Shown here piece after piece: positions 17,701 to 26,046 of a DNA stretch of 64,000 nucleotides. The position numbers and the translations under genes are program-made. The notes under the pieces were generated by a model. The model was not told the DNA's origin. It searched no databases and was given only the letters and a program-made list of their open reading frames with translations. Source of the stretch: Pseudomonas fluorescens. Lineage in GTDB: Bacteria > Pseudomonadota > Gammaproteobacteria > Pseudomonadales > Pseudomonadaceae. Where the stretch lies: assembly GCF_001648775.1 (NCBI RefSeq), contig NZ_LVEJ01000003.1, positions 372,001-436,000 on the forward strand, read 5' to 3'. Position 1 is the first letter of the stretch. Every line of letters starts with the position of its first letter.

Positions 17701-17979
17701 CAACCGGCCAACTGTCTGCAACCGACCATACCCGTGCACGCGCCGCTGGTGTTCGACTTGCTCGACACCTGGATGGGCCGTTCGCTGGGCGGTTGCCAGT
17801 ACCACGTCGCGCATCCGGGCGGGCGTAATTACGAGACGTTGCCGGTCAACGCCAACGAAGCGGAGAGCCGGCGGATGGCGCGGTTCTTCCGCGTCGGACA
17901 CACGCCGGGGAAACTTCCTATACCGAATGTGGAAATCAGTGACGAGCTACCGATGACAATCGATTTACGACGTTTCTAG
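14704..17979 (+). CDS. transglutaminase-like/DUF2126 fusion protein
   Basis: This 1091-residue cytoplasmic protein belongs to the family in which an N-terminal transglutaminase-like peptidase or amidase domain (about 1-290) is fused to a large DUF2126 region. The papain-like triad is visible as C180 (GSCRDSAWLL), H229 (DLHAWCEVYLPG) and D245 (WIGLDATSG). DUF2126 (about 300-1091) includes LTMGGEPTFVSIDDPDGAEW and IEVNVQPSATWDELVER, and has been proposed to be an amidoligase-like domain. The GTG start is supported by AGGAGG 6-7 nt upstream. It is the first gene of an operon with an ATP-grasp/alpha-E protein and a second transglutaminase. Comparative-genomic work has suggested these act together in making or modifying peptides. 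The substrate is unknown. Confidence 0.88.
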   Translation: MSIHVALHHVTHYRYDRAVELGPQIVRLRPAAHSRTRILSYALKVSPEQHFINWQQDPQGNYLARLVFPEKTDELRIEVDLLAEMAVFNPFDFFLEPYAEKIPFAYAADERKELAPYLETLPLTPAFKAYLDGIDRTPLPAVDFLVALNQRLSEDIRYLIRMEPGVQTPEHTLEHACGSCRDSAWLLVQLLRNLGLAARFVSGYLIQLTADVKSLDGPSGTEVDFTDLHAWCEVYLPGAGWIGLDATSGLFAGEGHIPLACSPDPSSAAPISGLVEPCECVFSHEMSVERIWEAPRVTKPYSDEQWLAIQALGRQIDADLLADDVRLTMGGEPTFVSIDDPDGAEWNTAALGADKRRLSAELFQRMRKHYAPQGLVHFGQGKWYPGEQLPRWSLNCYWRRDGVPIWHNDALIADEQQDYGTNGELAGRFLASVAERLKLPTRFVFPAYEDNFYYLWREGTLPSNVSAEDSRLEEPLERARLRKVFSQGLNKVIGQVLPLARTAKGDQWQSGRWYLRDEHCRLVPGDSPLGYRLPLGSQPWVKAAEYPFIHPQDPNQDFPELPETAQLNRHGEPAATDERVPKVDESADWLTRTAFCAESREGRLYLFMPPLERVEDYLELVAAIEATAEELHCPVLLEGYEPPSDPRLSNFRITPDPGVIEVNVQPSATWDELVERTEFLYEEARQTRLTTEKFMIDGRHTGTGGGNHFVLGGATPADSPFLRRPDLLRSLISYWHNHPSLSYLFSGLFIGPTSQAPRVDEARNDALYELEIAFAQMPEAGEECAPWLVDRLLRNLLIDVTGNTHRAEFCIDKLYSPDGATGRLGLLELRAFEMPPHARMSLAQQLLLRALVARFWREPYAPPKLARWGTELHDRFLLPHFIEQDFADVIVELNSAGYPLRAEWFAAHLEFRFPKVGDYAVNGIELELRQALEPWHVLGEEGATGGTVRYVDSSLERLQVKIKGLPPQRYLLTCNGIAVPLHPTGRVGEFVAGVRYRAWQPANCLQPTIPVHAPLVFDLLDTWMGRSLGGCQYHVAHPGGRNYETLPVNANEAESRRMARFFRVGHTPGKLPIPNVEISDELPMTIDLRRF

Positions 17980-18067
17980 GGCCTACGCGACACGCGGATT
18001 TTTCGTATATCCGCGCGTCATCTGCCTGCGTTAGTCTGACCGTTCCTTGCTGTCTGCCGAGCTTTCC

Positions 18068-20554
18068 ATGCCTGACCTGCTAGACCGCTACCCGCTGACG
18101 GCGGGCACTTATCACGAACTGCTCGACGGCAGTGGCGCGGTGCGCCCGCACTGGCGGCGGCTGTTCGATCAGTTGCAGCGCAGCACGCCGGCGCAACTGG
18201 TGCAGCGGCAGGCCTTGCTGGCGCGGCAGATTCAGGAAAACGGTGTCACCTATAACGTTTATGCCGATCCCAAGGGCGCTGATCGCCCGTGGGAGCTGGA
18301 TTTACTGCCCCACGTGATTGCGGCAGATGAATGGCAGCAATTGTCGGCTGGCATCGCTCAGCGTGGGCGACTGCTCAATGCGGTGCTGGCTGATTTGTAC
18401 GGGCCGCAGCGCTTGATCAGCGAAGGCCTGTTGCCGGCGGAGCTGGTGTTCGGCCACAACAATTTTCTCTGGCCTTGTCAGGGCATTGCCGCGCCGGAAG
18501 GCGCGTTTCTGCATCTGTATGCGGTGGATCTGGCGCGCACGCCGGATGGGCGCTGGTGGGTCACGGCGGATCGCACACAAGCGCCATCGGGCGCCGGTTA
18601 TGCCCTGGAAAACCGCACCATCGTGTCGCGCGCCTTTCCCGAGTTGTACCGCGATCTGAAGGTGCAGCATCTGGCCGGCTTCTTCCGTACGTTGCAGGAA
18701 ACCCTCGCGCGGCAGGCGCCGTGTGACGATGACGCGCCGCTGGTGGTGTTGCTGACGCCGGGGCGTTTCAACGAAAGCTATTTCGAACATTTGTATCTGG
18801 CCCGCCAGCTCGGCTATCCCCTGGTCGAGGGTGGAGACCTGACGGTGCGCGATGCCACGGTCTACCTGAAAACCCTCAGCGGTCTGCGCCGGGTGCACGC
18901 GATCATGCGCCGCCTCGATGACGATTTTTGCGATCCGCTGGAGCTGCGCACGGATTCCGCGCTCGGTGTTCCCGGTTTGCTCGAAGCGGTGCGTCAGGGC
19001 CGGGTGCTGGTCGCTAACGCATTGGGCAGCGGTGTGCTGGAATCGCCGGGGTTGCTCGGGTTTCTGCCGAAGATCAACCAATACCTGTTCGGCGAAGAAC
19101 TGATCCTGCCGTCGATTGCGACGTGGTGGTGCGGGGAGGCGCCAGTGCTGGCGCAAGCCCTGGAAAAACTGCCGGAGCTGCTGATCAAACCGGCGTTTCC
19201 CTCACAAAGCTTCGCGCCGGTGTTTGGCCGTGATCTGAGTGAAAAACAGCGTCAGGCGCTGGCCGAACGCATGCAGGCACGGCCCTATGCCTATGTTGCG
19301 CAAGAATTGGCTCAGCTATCCCAGGCACCGATCTGGCAGGCCGAAAACGGTCAACTGCAACCGCGCGCGATCGGCATGCGCATGTATGCGGTAGCCAGTC
19401 GCGACGGTTATCGCGTGCTGCCCGGTGGCCTGACCCGAGTGGCTGCCGAGGCCGATGCCGAAGTGGTGTCGATGCAGCGTGGCGGGGCCAGTAAAGACAC
19501 GTGGGTATTGGGCGATCGTGCGCCCAACGGCGAACAGTGGAAAACTCAGCGCAACGTCGGCGTCCACGATCTGGTGCGGCGCGACCCGTATCTACCCTCG
19601 CGGGTGGTGGAAAACCTGTTCTGGTTCGGCCGTTACTGCGAGCGCTGCGACGACAGTGCGCGGCTGCTGCGGATCATGCTCGCGCGCTACGTCGACGGCG
19701 ATGACCCGCAAGCGCTACAGGCGGCGGTCGATCTCGGCGAGCGACTGACGCTGTTGCCGGACGAAGGTGAACTGCCCGAGCGCTTGCTCGCGGCACTGCT
19801 CGGTGAAGACTGGTCGTTCAGCCTGCGCTCCAACCTGCAGCGTTTGCAGTGGGCGGCCTCGCAAGTGCGCGGCAAGCTCTCGCGGGAGAACTGGCAAGCG
19901 CTGGTCGAGTTGCAGCGCGAGGCGATGGAGCTGGACACCGAAGAGCCGGATTTCGCCGAGTTGCTGGATTTTCTCAACCGGCTGGTGATGTCGCTGGCCG
20001 CCCTGTCCGGATTTGCGCTGGACGACATGACCCGCGACGAAGGCTGGCGCTTTCTGATGATCGGCCGGCGCATCGAGCGTCTGCAATTTCTCAGCAGCAG
20101 TCTGGCGGCATTTCTGCGCGGTGCCGGCGCATTCGATCAGGCAGGGCTTGAGTGGTTGCTGGAACTGGGTAACAGCAGCATCACTTACCGTTCACGCTAT
20201 CTGGCGGTGGCACAGCTGATTCCGGTGCTCGACCTGTTATTGCTGGATGAGCAGAACCCGCACGCGGTGTTGTTCCAGTTGAAGCTGGTGACCCGCACGT
20301 TGAAGCGTTTGAATGATGATTTCGGTGCGCCCCGCGAGGCGGGATTGCCGCGACTGGTTGAACGTCTGGCACGCTTTGATCTGGGTTGCCTGGAGAATCC
20401 ACTGTTCGGTGAGGCCAGCGTACGTGCGGCCCTCGCGGGCCTGGCGGATCTGCTGCAAGAAATCGCCGAGGCCAGCGGCCAGGTCTCGGATCGTCTGGCG
20501 TTGCGCCATTTCGCTCACGTCGATGATGTCAGCCAACGCACGGTGTCCGTCTGA
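18068..20554 (+). CDS. circularly permuted ATP-grasp / alpha-E domain protein
   Basis: The product of 828 residues combines a circularly permuted ATP-grasp ligase (about residues 60-470; YNVYADPKGADRPWELDLLP, LLTPGRFNESYFEHLYLAR, PSIATWWCGE, FPSQSFAPVFGRDLSEK) with a helical alpha-E domain (about 500-820; VVENLFWFGRYCERCDDSAR). ATP-grasp enzymes join a carboxylate to an amine with ATP hydrolysis. With the flanking transglutaminases it probably forms a peptide-synthesising or tagging unit, as proposed for this gene set. I use the ATG at 18068 (MPDLLDRYPL) rather than a TTG at 18047; the ribosome site is weak. It overlaps the next gene by 1 nt (TGATG), implying translational coupling. Confidence 0.9.
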   Translation: MPDLLDRYPLTAGTYHELLDGSGAVRPHWRRLFDQLQRSTPAQLVQRQALLARQIQENGVTYNVYADPKGADRPWELDLLPHVIAADEWQQLSAGIAQRGRLLNAVLADLYGPQRLISEGLLPAELVFGHNNFLWPCQGIAAPEGAFLHLYAVDLARTPDGRWWVTADRTQAPSGAGYALENRTIVSRAFPELYRDLKVQHLAGFFRTLQETLARQAPCDDDAPLVVLLTPGRFNESYFEHLYLARQLGYPLVEGGDLTVRDATVYLKTLSGLRRVHAIMRRLDDDFCDPLELRTDSALGVPGLLEAVRQGRVLVANALGSGVLESPGLLGFLPKINQYLFGEELILPSIATWWCGEAPVLAQALEKLPELLIKPAFPSQSFAPVFGRDLSEKQRQALAERMQARPYAYVAQELAQLSQAPIWQAENGQLQPRAIGMRMYAVASRDGYRVLPGGLTRVAAEADAEVVSMQRGGASKDTWVLGDRAPNGEQWKTQRNVGVHDLVRRDPYLPSRVVENLFWFGRYCERCDDSARLLRIMLARYVDGDDPQALQAAVDLGERLTLLPDEGELPERLLAALLGEDWSFSLRSNLQRLQWAASQVRGKLSRENWQALVELQREAMELDTEEPDFAELLDFLNRLVMSLAALSGFALDDMTRDEGWRFLMIGRRIERLQFLSSSLAAFLRGAGAFDQAGLEWLLELGNSSITYRSRYLAVAQLIPVLDLLLLDEQNPHAVLFQLKLVTRTLKRLNDDFGAPREAGLPRLVERLARFDLGCLENPLFGEASVRAALAGLADLLQEIAEASGQVSDRLALRHFAHVDDVSQRTVSV

Positions 20555-21444
20555 TGAGCGCCCGTTACCAGATCTTCCACGACACCTGTTACCACTACGA
20601 CAGTCCGGTTTCGCTGGCGCAGCAACTGGCTCATCTGTGGCCGCGCGATTGCACCTGGCAGCGCTGCACCGATCAGCAACTGCTGATCAGCCCGGAGCCT
20701 ACCGCGCGGCGCGATGAACTGGATGTGTTTGGAAATCCGCTGACCCGACTGGCATTCGAGCGCCCGCATGATGAGTTGCAGGTCAATGCACAACTGACGG
20801 TTGAAGTGCTGGCGCGGCCAGCGCTGGATTTCCATCAATCGCCGGCATGGGAGCAGACCCGCGATGCGCTGACCTACAGCAGCCAGCCGTTATCCGCCGA
20901 CGTGCTTGAGGCTTGTCGTTATCGTTTTCAATCACCGTATGTGCATTTGAAAAGCAGCTTCGTCGAGTTCTCGCACAGCTGTTTCCCGCCGGGGCGGCCA
21001 TTGCTGCTCGGAGTGCAGGCGTTGATGCAGAAGATTTTCAGTGAATTCACTTTTGATGCCGAAGCGACCCAGGTGGCGACGCCGCTGGTTGAGGTGCTGG
21101 AGCGTCGGCGCGGGGTCTGTCAGGACTTCGCTCACCTGATGCTGGCCTGCGTGCGCTCGCGAGGGCTGGCGGCACGTTATGTCAGCGGGTATCTGCTGAC
21201 CCAGCCGCCACCGGGGCAGCCACGCCTGATCGGCGCCGATGCCTCGCATGCCTGGGTGTCGGTGTTTTGCCCGGTGCTGGGCTGGGTGGATTTCGACCCG
21301 ACCAACAATGTGCAACCGGCGCTGGAGCACATCACGTTGGCGTGGGGGCGGGACTTCTCAGACGTGTCGCCGCTGCGCGGGGTGATCCTCGGCGGCGGTA
21401 ATCACGACCCGGAAGTGCGCGTCACCCTGATGCCATTGGATTAA
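20554..21444 (+). CDS. transglutaminase family protein
   Basis: This 296-residue protein has the bacterial transglutaminase N-terminal beta domain (YQIFHDTCYHYDSPVSLAQQ) followed by the catalytic core. C189 lies in RRGVCQDFAHLMLACVRSRG, H232 in ASHAWVSVFCP and D248 in WVDFDPTNN. The triad is complete, so it should be an active peptidase, amidase or transamidase. Its start overlaps the stop of the ATP-grasp gene. It resembles the N-terminal domain of the first gene in the operon, so two related transglutaminases flank one ligase. No signal peptide is present. Confidence 0.92.
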   Translation: MSARYQIFHDTCYHYDSPVSLAQQLAHLWPRDCTWQRCTDQQLLISPEPTARRDELDVFGNPLTRLAFERPHDELQVNAQLTVEVLARPALDFHQSPAWEQTRDALTYSSQPLSADVLEACRYRFQSPYVHLKSSFVEFSHSCFPPGRPLLLGVQALMQKIFSEFTFDAEATQVATPLVEVLERRRGVCQDFAHLMLACVRSRGLAARYVSGYLLTQPPPGQPRLIGADASHAWVSVFCPVLGWVDFDPTNNVQPALEHITLAWGRDFSDVSPLRGVILGGGNHDPEVRVTLMPLD

Positions 21445-21489
21445 CAAGATTAAAAATGTAGGCCTTGTATTGGCAGAAGAGGGTTTCTG

Positions 21490-21867
21490 ATGTTCCCGGT
21501 TTCCATCAAAGGCGTCCTGCAAACCCCGGAAGGCTTGGTCGTGCTGATGCTCAATGAACGTGACGAATGGGAATTGCCCGGCGGTCGCATCGAGTTGTGC
21601 GAGACAGCACCCGAATGCCTGGCCCGGGAAATCGTCGAAGAACTGGATGTTCAGGTGTCGGTGGGTGAGCCGCTGGATTCGTACCTGTTCGAGGTCATTC
21701 CAGGCAAACACGTGTTCATCTCGACTTATCGCTGTCAGTTGCTGGGTGGCTTCGTGCCGACCATCAGTCATGAACACAAGGAGATCGGCTTGTTCGAACC
21801 CGCGCAATTGCCGGGCAATCTGCCCAAGGGCTATCGCGATTCGATTGGTAAAGCGCTGGGGCTGTGA
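21490..21867 (+). CDS. Nudix hydrolase
   Basis: This 125-residue pyrophosphohydrolase of unknown substrate has the Nudix box GGRIELCETAPECLAREIVE followed by ELDV. It fits Gx5Ex7REUxEExGU except that the late glycine is aspartate. The catalytic glutamates are kept. The single domain fills the protein. It lies 45 nt after the transglutaminase gene with a weak ribosome site (GAGGG), so it may be co-transcribed with that operon. Confidence 0.88.
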   Translation: MFPVSIKGVLQTPEGLVVLMLNERDEWELPGGRIELCETAPECLAREIVEELDVQVSVGEPLDSYLFEVIPGKHVFISTYRCQLLGGFVPTISHEHKEIGLFEPAQLPGNLPKGYRDSIGKALGL

Positions 21868-21939
21868 GGGCCGGCAGTGAAACCGCCAACCCCGTCACAA
21901 ATCCGCTGGGTCTGATTCGATCATCAAACCCGGTGGGGC

Positions 21940-22137
21940 TCAGGCGTCAGGCGCCTGATCTTTCGCTGTTTCAGTTGCTTCAGGTGCATCAACATCATCT
22001 TCCGATACCACTTCACCCTCAGGGTTCAGGGCTGCTTCTTCAGCGGTTTGTTTCTTGCGCTGAAGCTTTTCCTCTTTCTTCTGTTCCTTTGCCAGGTCTC
22101 GTTGACGTTTGGCGAAGGAGTAATTGGGTTTGGCCAT
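21940..22137 (-). CDS. small highly charged protein
   Basis: A 65-residue protein starts MAKPNYSFAKRQRDLAKEQK. A lysine/glutamate-rich helix (about 8-35) is followed by an acidic, alanine-rich tail (EVVSEDDVDAPEATETAKDQ). I recall similar short proteins annotated as hypothetical across Pseudomonas but know of no function. AAGAGGAAC before the ATG is a good ribosome site and excludes the longer frame. It follows the LOG gene on the same strand with a 67-nt gap. The charge pattern would suit a nucleic-acid- or ribosome-associated protein, but that is a guess. Confidence 0.7.
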   Translation of the reverse strand: MAKPNYSFAKRQRDLAKEQKKEEKLQRKKQTAEEAALNPEGEVVSEDDVDAPEATETAKDQAPDA

Positions 22138-22204
22138 GGGCGTTCCTCTTGGTCGAAGGTGAGGTTGAGCGGCGCGTATTCTGCCCTGTATCGGTGCCCG
22201 GTGG

Positions 22205-22792
22205 TTAGCCGGGTTTTTGGTCGACCCATTTGGGCGTGACGGTCGGCTTCCAGTTATCCAGGGCATCGAGCAGCGTTTGCGGCGATTCGCTCACTTGCAG
22301 CATGTCACGGTGTGGCGCGCGAACGAAGCCTTCGCCGACGATATGGTCAAGAAAAGCAGTGAGTTTGCTGTAAAAACCGTTCACTTCCAGCAAGCCCAAA
22401 GGTTTGCCGTGGTAGCCGAGCTGGCCCCAGGTCCAGACTTCGAACAGCTCTTCCAGCGTGCCGAGGCCGCCGGGCAGGGCGATAAACGCGTCGCTGAGCT
22501 CGGCCATGCGCGCCTTGCGCGCGTGCATGCCATCGACCACTTCCAGGCGCGTCAGGCTCTTGTGGCCGATTTCCTTGTCCATCAGGCTTTGCGGGATGAT
22601 GCCGATCACTTCGCCGCCGGCAGCCAGTGCCGCATCGGCAACGATGCCCATCAAACCCACGGCGCCACCGCCGTAGACAAGGGTCAGTTTACGCTCGGCC
22701 AAAGCCCGGCCAAGGGCAATGGCTGCTTCGGTGTAAGCCGGATCAGTGCCAGCATTAGCACCACAAAATACACACACGGATTTCAGAGACAT
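22205..22792 (-). CDS. LOG family protein (cytokinin riboside 5'-monophosphate phosphoribohydrolase type)
   Basis: The product is 195 residues with a Rossmann-like fold. It carries the LOG signature [20 protein letters not shown] and the upstream GGGAVGLMG loop. LOG enzymes release the free base from nucleotide monophosphates, classically cytokinins; in bacteria they probably act in purine nucleotide turnover. AGGAGGAAGG precedes [15 protein letters not shown] and fixes the start. It matches the family's usual length. The PAO1 equivalent near azurin is PA4923, from memory. Confidence 0.92.
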   Translation of the reverse strand: MSLKSVCVFCGANAGTDPAYTEAAIALGRALAERKLTLVYGGGAVGLMGIVADAALAAGGEVIGIIPQSLMDKEIGHKSLTRLEVVDGMHARKARMAELSDAFIALPGGLGTLEELFEVWTWGQLGYHGKPLGLLEVNGFYSKLTAFLDHIVGEGFVRAPHRDMLQVSESPQTLLDALDNWKPTVTPKWVDQKPG

Positions 22793-22850
22793 GCCTTCCT
22801 CCTGGGTCAATCCGTCACAGGGTAATGGCTGGCACGCCTCGATCCAAGGG

Positions 22851-22940
22851 CTAAACTTCACGTTCCGGTGATTCAAAGGTACCGCTGGCGCCACAGGCGT
22901 AGGCGGCGAGCAAACTGCACAACAGACCGTTAAAGAACAT
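22851..22940 (-). CDS. possible 29-residue small membrane or secreted peptide
   Basis: Reading the minus strand, an ATG at 22940 opens [20 protein letters not shown], continues for nine more residues and stops at TAG. GGAG lies 9 nt upstream. The first 15 residues are hydrophobic and include two cysteines. It lies just upstream of the LOG gene. Too short for standard gene calling, and conservation is untested. Confidence 0.35.
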   Translation of the reverse strand: MFFNGLLCSLLAAYACGASGTFESPEREV

Positions 22941-23046
22941 GACAGGCACTCCGTCTCAGTAGATGCGCCGATCATAGGACGGGCCGGGGAATCTGGCCGT
23001 TAGATTGTGTCGATGAGTGTCATAGCCTGAAAGTTGTATACAATTT

Positions 23047-23060
23047 TTGACTCAAGTCAT
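23047..23060 (+). promoter_or_regulatory. degenerate ANR/FNR-like box upstream of azurin
   Basis: TTGACTCAAGTCAT resembles TTGAT-N4-ATCAA with the half-sites TTGAC and GTCAT and the correct 4-nt spacing. Azurin genes are known ANR targets in Pseudomonas. It lies 72 nt before the ATG. The match is only partial. Confidence 0.3.
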
Positions 23061-23132
23061 AGGAACTTGCGAAGATTTCAGGCAGTCTTTCCACCATTCG
23101 TGTTTTTGTTAACCCTGCCTTGGAGATTCACC

Positions 23133-23576
23133 ATGTTTTCCAAAGTTGTTGCGGTATCCCTGCTGGCGCTGGCCAGCAGCCAATTGATGGCTGCCGAGTG
23201 CAAAACCACCGTTGACTCCACCGATCAGATGTCCTTCAACACCAAGGAAATCGTGATCGACAAGAGCTGCAAGACCTTCACCGTCGAGCTGACCCACTCC
23301 GGCAGCCTGCCGAAGAACGTCATGGGCCATAACCTGGTGATCAGTAAAGAAGCTGACATGCAGCCAATCGCCACCGCTGGCCTGGCCGCCGGTATCGACA
23401 AGAACTACCTGCCGGAAGGTGACGCGCGCATCATCGCTCACACCAAGATCATCGGCGCCAAGGAAACTGACTCGCTGACCTTCGACGTGGCGAAGATTGC
23501 TGATGGCGGCTACGGCTTCTTCTGCTCCTTCCCAGGCCACATTTCGATGATGAAAGGCACGATTACCGTCAAGTAA
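23133..23576 (+). CDS. azu: azurin, periplasmic blue copper protein
   Basis: Azurin is a small periplasmic electron carrier. The 147-residue precursor begins [20 protein letters not shown], a Sec signal cleaved before [16 protein letters not shown]. That leaves a mature protein of about 128 residues, the family norm. The copper ligands are visible: His in MGHNLVISK, and Cys, His and Met in [14 protein letters not shown]. The disulfide cysteines AEC and KSC are also present. TTGGAG precedes the ATG at 23133; the longer frame upstream is rejected because it would bury the signal peptide. It is monocistronic, with a REP doublet and a terminator behind it. Confidence 0.97.
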   Translation: MFSKVVAVSLLALASSQLMAAECKTTVDSTDQMSFNTKEIVIDKSCKTFTVELTHSGSLPKNVMGHNLVISKEADMQPIATAGLAAGIDKNYLPEGDARIIAHTKIIGAKETDSLTFDVAKIADGGYGFFCSFPGHISMMKGTITVK

Positions 23577-23599
23577 TCAGGACCACCGCGTTATCGTTC

Positions 23600-23688
23600 T
23601 TCGCGAGCAGGCTCGCTCCCACAGGTTTTAGTTGTGCACAAATGCTGTGTCCGACAGCGAACCCTGTGGGAGCGAGCCTGCTCGCGAA
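23600..23688. repeat. REP doublet, outward topology
   Basis: TTCGCGAGCAGGCTCGCTCC comes first and TGTGGGAGCGAGCCTGCTCG second, about 43 nt apart. The order is opposite to the doublet at 763. It lies between azurin and the terminator shared with nadE. Confidence 0.9.
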
Positions 23689-23723
23689 GGGGCCATCCGC
23701 ATCAATGGATGTAATGGCCAAAG

Positions 23724-23760
23724 AAAAGCCCGCTGAGGATCACTCCTCAGCGGGCTTTTT
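23724..23760. terminator. bidirectional terminator between azurin and nadE
   Basis: AAAAGCCCGCTGAGGA, a TCAC loop and TCCTCAGCGGGCTTTTT form a perfect 12-bp GC-rich hairpin with A- and T-tracts on both sides. It serves the convergent azu and nadE genes. Confidence 0.93.
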
Positions 23761-23774
23761 CATTCCATCAGCGC

Positions 23775-24602
23775 TTACGGCGCAAACGGCATCACACGCT
23801 TGTGATGAGTTTTGTTGTAGGTCGCGACGATGATGTCGAACGCTTCCTGACGCACCGGTTCGCCGTGCAGGAACGCATCAATCTCGGCATACGTCACGCC
23901 GTGGGACGCTTCGTCGGGTTTGCCCGGCGACAGGTCCTCAAGGTCGGCCGTCGGAATTTTCTCGACCAGCGACTCCGGCGCACCAAAGCTGCGGGCAATC
24001 GCACGCACCTGATTTTTCACCAGACCGCTGAGCGGTGCCAGGTCGCAGGCACCGTCACCGAACTTGGTGAAGAACCCCATCACCGCTTCTGCCGCATGGT
24101 CGGTGCCGATCACCAGGCCGTGCGCCGCGCCAGCGATGGTGTACTGGGCGACCATGCGCATCCGTGCCTTGGTGTTGCCGAGGACGAAATCCACCGAAAC
24201 GGCGTGCTTGCCTTCGAAGGCTGCGACTTCACTGGCCAGCGATTTTACCGCCGGGCCGATGTTGACGGTGTGGCGCTCGTCCGGGGCGATGAAATCCACC
24301 GAGGCCTGGGCGTCGTGCTCGTCGAACTGGGTTTCGTACGGCAGGCGCACGGCGATGAATTTGTAACTGTTGTCACCGCTCTGGTCGCGCAGCTCACGCA
24401 TCGCGCGCTGGGCCAACAGGCCTGCGGTCAGCGAGTCGACGCCACCGCTGATGCCCAGCACCAGCGTCTTGAGCCCGGAATTGACCAGGCAATCCTGAAT
24501 GAAGGTAATGCGCCGGGCGACTTCGGCTTGCAGGGCCTTATAGTCAGCGAACGGCGGTTGCACCTTGAGCTGCTGCGCAATCTCACGCTGTACGGCTTGC
24601 AT
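23775..24602 (-). CDS. nadE: ammonia-dependent NAD synthetase
   Basis: NadE amidates deamido-NAD with ATP and ammonia, the last step of NAD synthesis. The 275-residue length and the N-type pyrophosphatase loop [20 protein letters not shown] identify the ammonia-dependent form; there is no nitrilase domain. [20 protein letters not shown] and [19 protein letters not shown] are also characteristic. The gene starts 4 nt after pncB ends, so the two NAD-salvage genes are one operon. Confidence 0.97.
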   Translation of the reverse strand: MQAVQREIAQQLKVQPPFADYKALQAEVARRITFIQDCLVNSGLKTLVLGISGGVDSLTAGLLAQRAMRELRDQSGDNSYKFIAVRLPYETQFDEHDAQASVDFIAPDERHTVNIGPAVKSLASEVAAFEGKHAVSVDFVLGNTKARMRMVAQYTIAGAAHGLVIGTDHAAEAVMGFFTKFGDGACDLAPLSGLVKNQVRAIARSFGAPESLVEKIPTADLEDLSPGKPDEASHGVTYAEIDAFLHGEPVRQEAFDIIVATYNKTHHKRVMPFAP

Positions 24603-24606
24603 GAAT

Positions 24607-25830
24607 TCACTCCTTGCTAGATAGACGGGAATCGGCAGGAACCTGAAACACGTGTCGCAAGTAGGCGACGAAATTCGGGTCTTTGCAGTGGGACTTGCCT
24701 GGCTCGTCGGAGATCTTCGCCACCGGTTGGCCGTTGCAGGCAGTCATTTTAAGCACGATGCTCATCGGTTCAACACCCGCAATGTCACAGGTGAGGTTGG
24801 TGCCAATGCCGAAGCTGACATTGATCCGACCGTGCAGCGCACGGAAGATCTCCAGCGACTTGGGCAGGGTCAGGCTGTCGGAGAACACCAACGTCTTGCT
24901 CATCGGGTCGATGCCGAGCTGGTGATAGTGCGCGATGCATTTTTCGCCCCACACCACAGGATCGCCGGAGTCATGGCGCAGGCCATCGAACAGCTTGGCG
25001 AAGAACAGATCGAAATCGCCGAGGAAGGCATCGGTGGTGATGCAGTCGGTGAGGGCGATCCCCAGCAAACCTCGGTACTCGCGCACCCAGCAATCCAGCG
25101 CGGCGATCTGGCTGTCGATCAGCCGTGGGCCGAGTTGCTGGTGCGCCATGATCCATTCGTGGGCCATGGTGCCCAACGGCTTCATGTCGAGTTCGCGCGA
25201 CAGATGCACGTTGCTGGTGCCGACGAAACGCCCGGGGAAATCGTGCTTGAGCACGTTCACCACTTCTTCCTGCACGCGGTAGGAAAACCTGCGTCGGGTG
25301 CCGAAATCGGCTACTTGCAGTTGCGACAATTCGTCGGCCGAGGCATTGGCGGTCAGCCAGTCGAACTTGCGATAGAGCTGTTCTCGCGCCTGTTCGAGAA
25401 CGGTTTCGCGGTAGCGATAGCGGTTGCGCACTTCGCTGACGATGGCCAGCAATGGCACTTCGTAGAGGATCACATGCAGCCACGGCCCGCGCAGGCGGAT
25501 GAACAGCTCGCCGTTCTCGATACCGGTGTGCACGTAGCGCAGGTTGAAGCGGAACAGACCGAGGAACCGCAGGAAGTCCGGCTTGAGGAAGCTGATGCGC
25601 TCTAGAAAACTCAATTGATCGGCACTCAGGCTCAGTTCGGCCAGACGCTCGATCTGATAGCGGATCTCGGCCAGATACGGGCGCAGATCCTCGCTGTTAC
25701 GGCAACGGAACTCCCATTCGACTTCGACGTTGGGGTAGTTGTGCAGCACCGCCTGCATCATCGTCAATTTGTAGAAGTCGGTGTCGAGCAGGTTCTGCAC
25801 GATGCGATCGGCAAACACACTCTCGCTCAT
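24607..25830 (-). CDS. pncB: nicotinate phosphoribosyltransferase
   Basis: PncB couples nicotinate to PRPP to give nicotinate mononucleotide, feeding NAD salvage ahead of NadE. The 407-residue product shows [20 protein letters not shown] and, further on, [37 protein letters not shown] with its catalytic histidine region, and [12 protein letters not shown]. The ATG at 25830 has GGAG upstream, and [12 protein letters not shown] fits family starts; the 45-nt longer frame is rejected. It forms an operon with nadE. Confidence 0.96.
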   Translation of the reverse strand: MSESVFADRIVQNLLDTDFYKLTMMQAVLHNYPNVEVEWEFRCRNSEDLRPYLAEIRYQIERLAELSLSADQLSFLERISFLKPDFLRFLGLFRFNLRYVHTGIENGELFIRLRGPWLHVILYEVPLLAIVSEVRNRYRYRETVLEQAREQLYRKFDWLTANASADELSQLQVADFGTRRRFSYRVQEEVVNVLKHDFPGRFVGTSNVHLSRELDMKPLGTMAHEWIMAHQQLGPRLIDSQIAALDCWVREYRGLLGIALTDCITTDAFLGDFDLFFAKLFDGLRHDSGDPVVWGEKCIAHYHQLGIDPMSKTLVFSDSLTLPKSLEIFRALHGRINVSFGIGTNLTCDIAGVEPMSIVLKMTACNGQPVAKISDEPGKSHCKDPNFVAYLRHVFQVPADSRLSSKE

Positions 25831-25940
25831 AACGGGGTCTCCAGGTGCGCCGCGCCTGTGCGCGGTCTCAATCAATGGCGCTAGTGGCGCATATCAACGG
25901 TGGGGATTGCCAGCATTTTTTGACAACGCATCAGATCCAA

Positions 25941-26030
25941 TGTGGGAGCGAGCTTGCTCGCGAAGGCGTCATTTCAACCGACATTGATAACGAATGTGTC
26001 GGCCTCTTCGCGAGCAAGCTCGCTCCCACA
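25941..26030. repeat. REP doublet (CTTG variant)
   Basis: TGTGGGAGCGAGCTTGCTCG is followed by TTCGCGAGCAAGCTCGCTCC and ACA. Both arms carry the CTTG/CAAG variant, so they remain fully complementary. It lies between pncB and the lysR gene. Confidence 0.9.
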
Positions 26031-26046
26031 GGGAGTGAAGGCAGCT

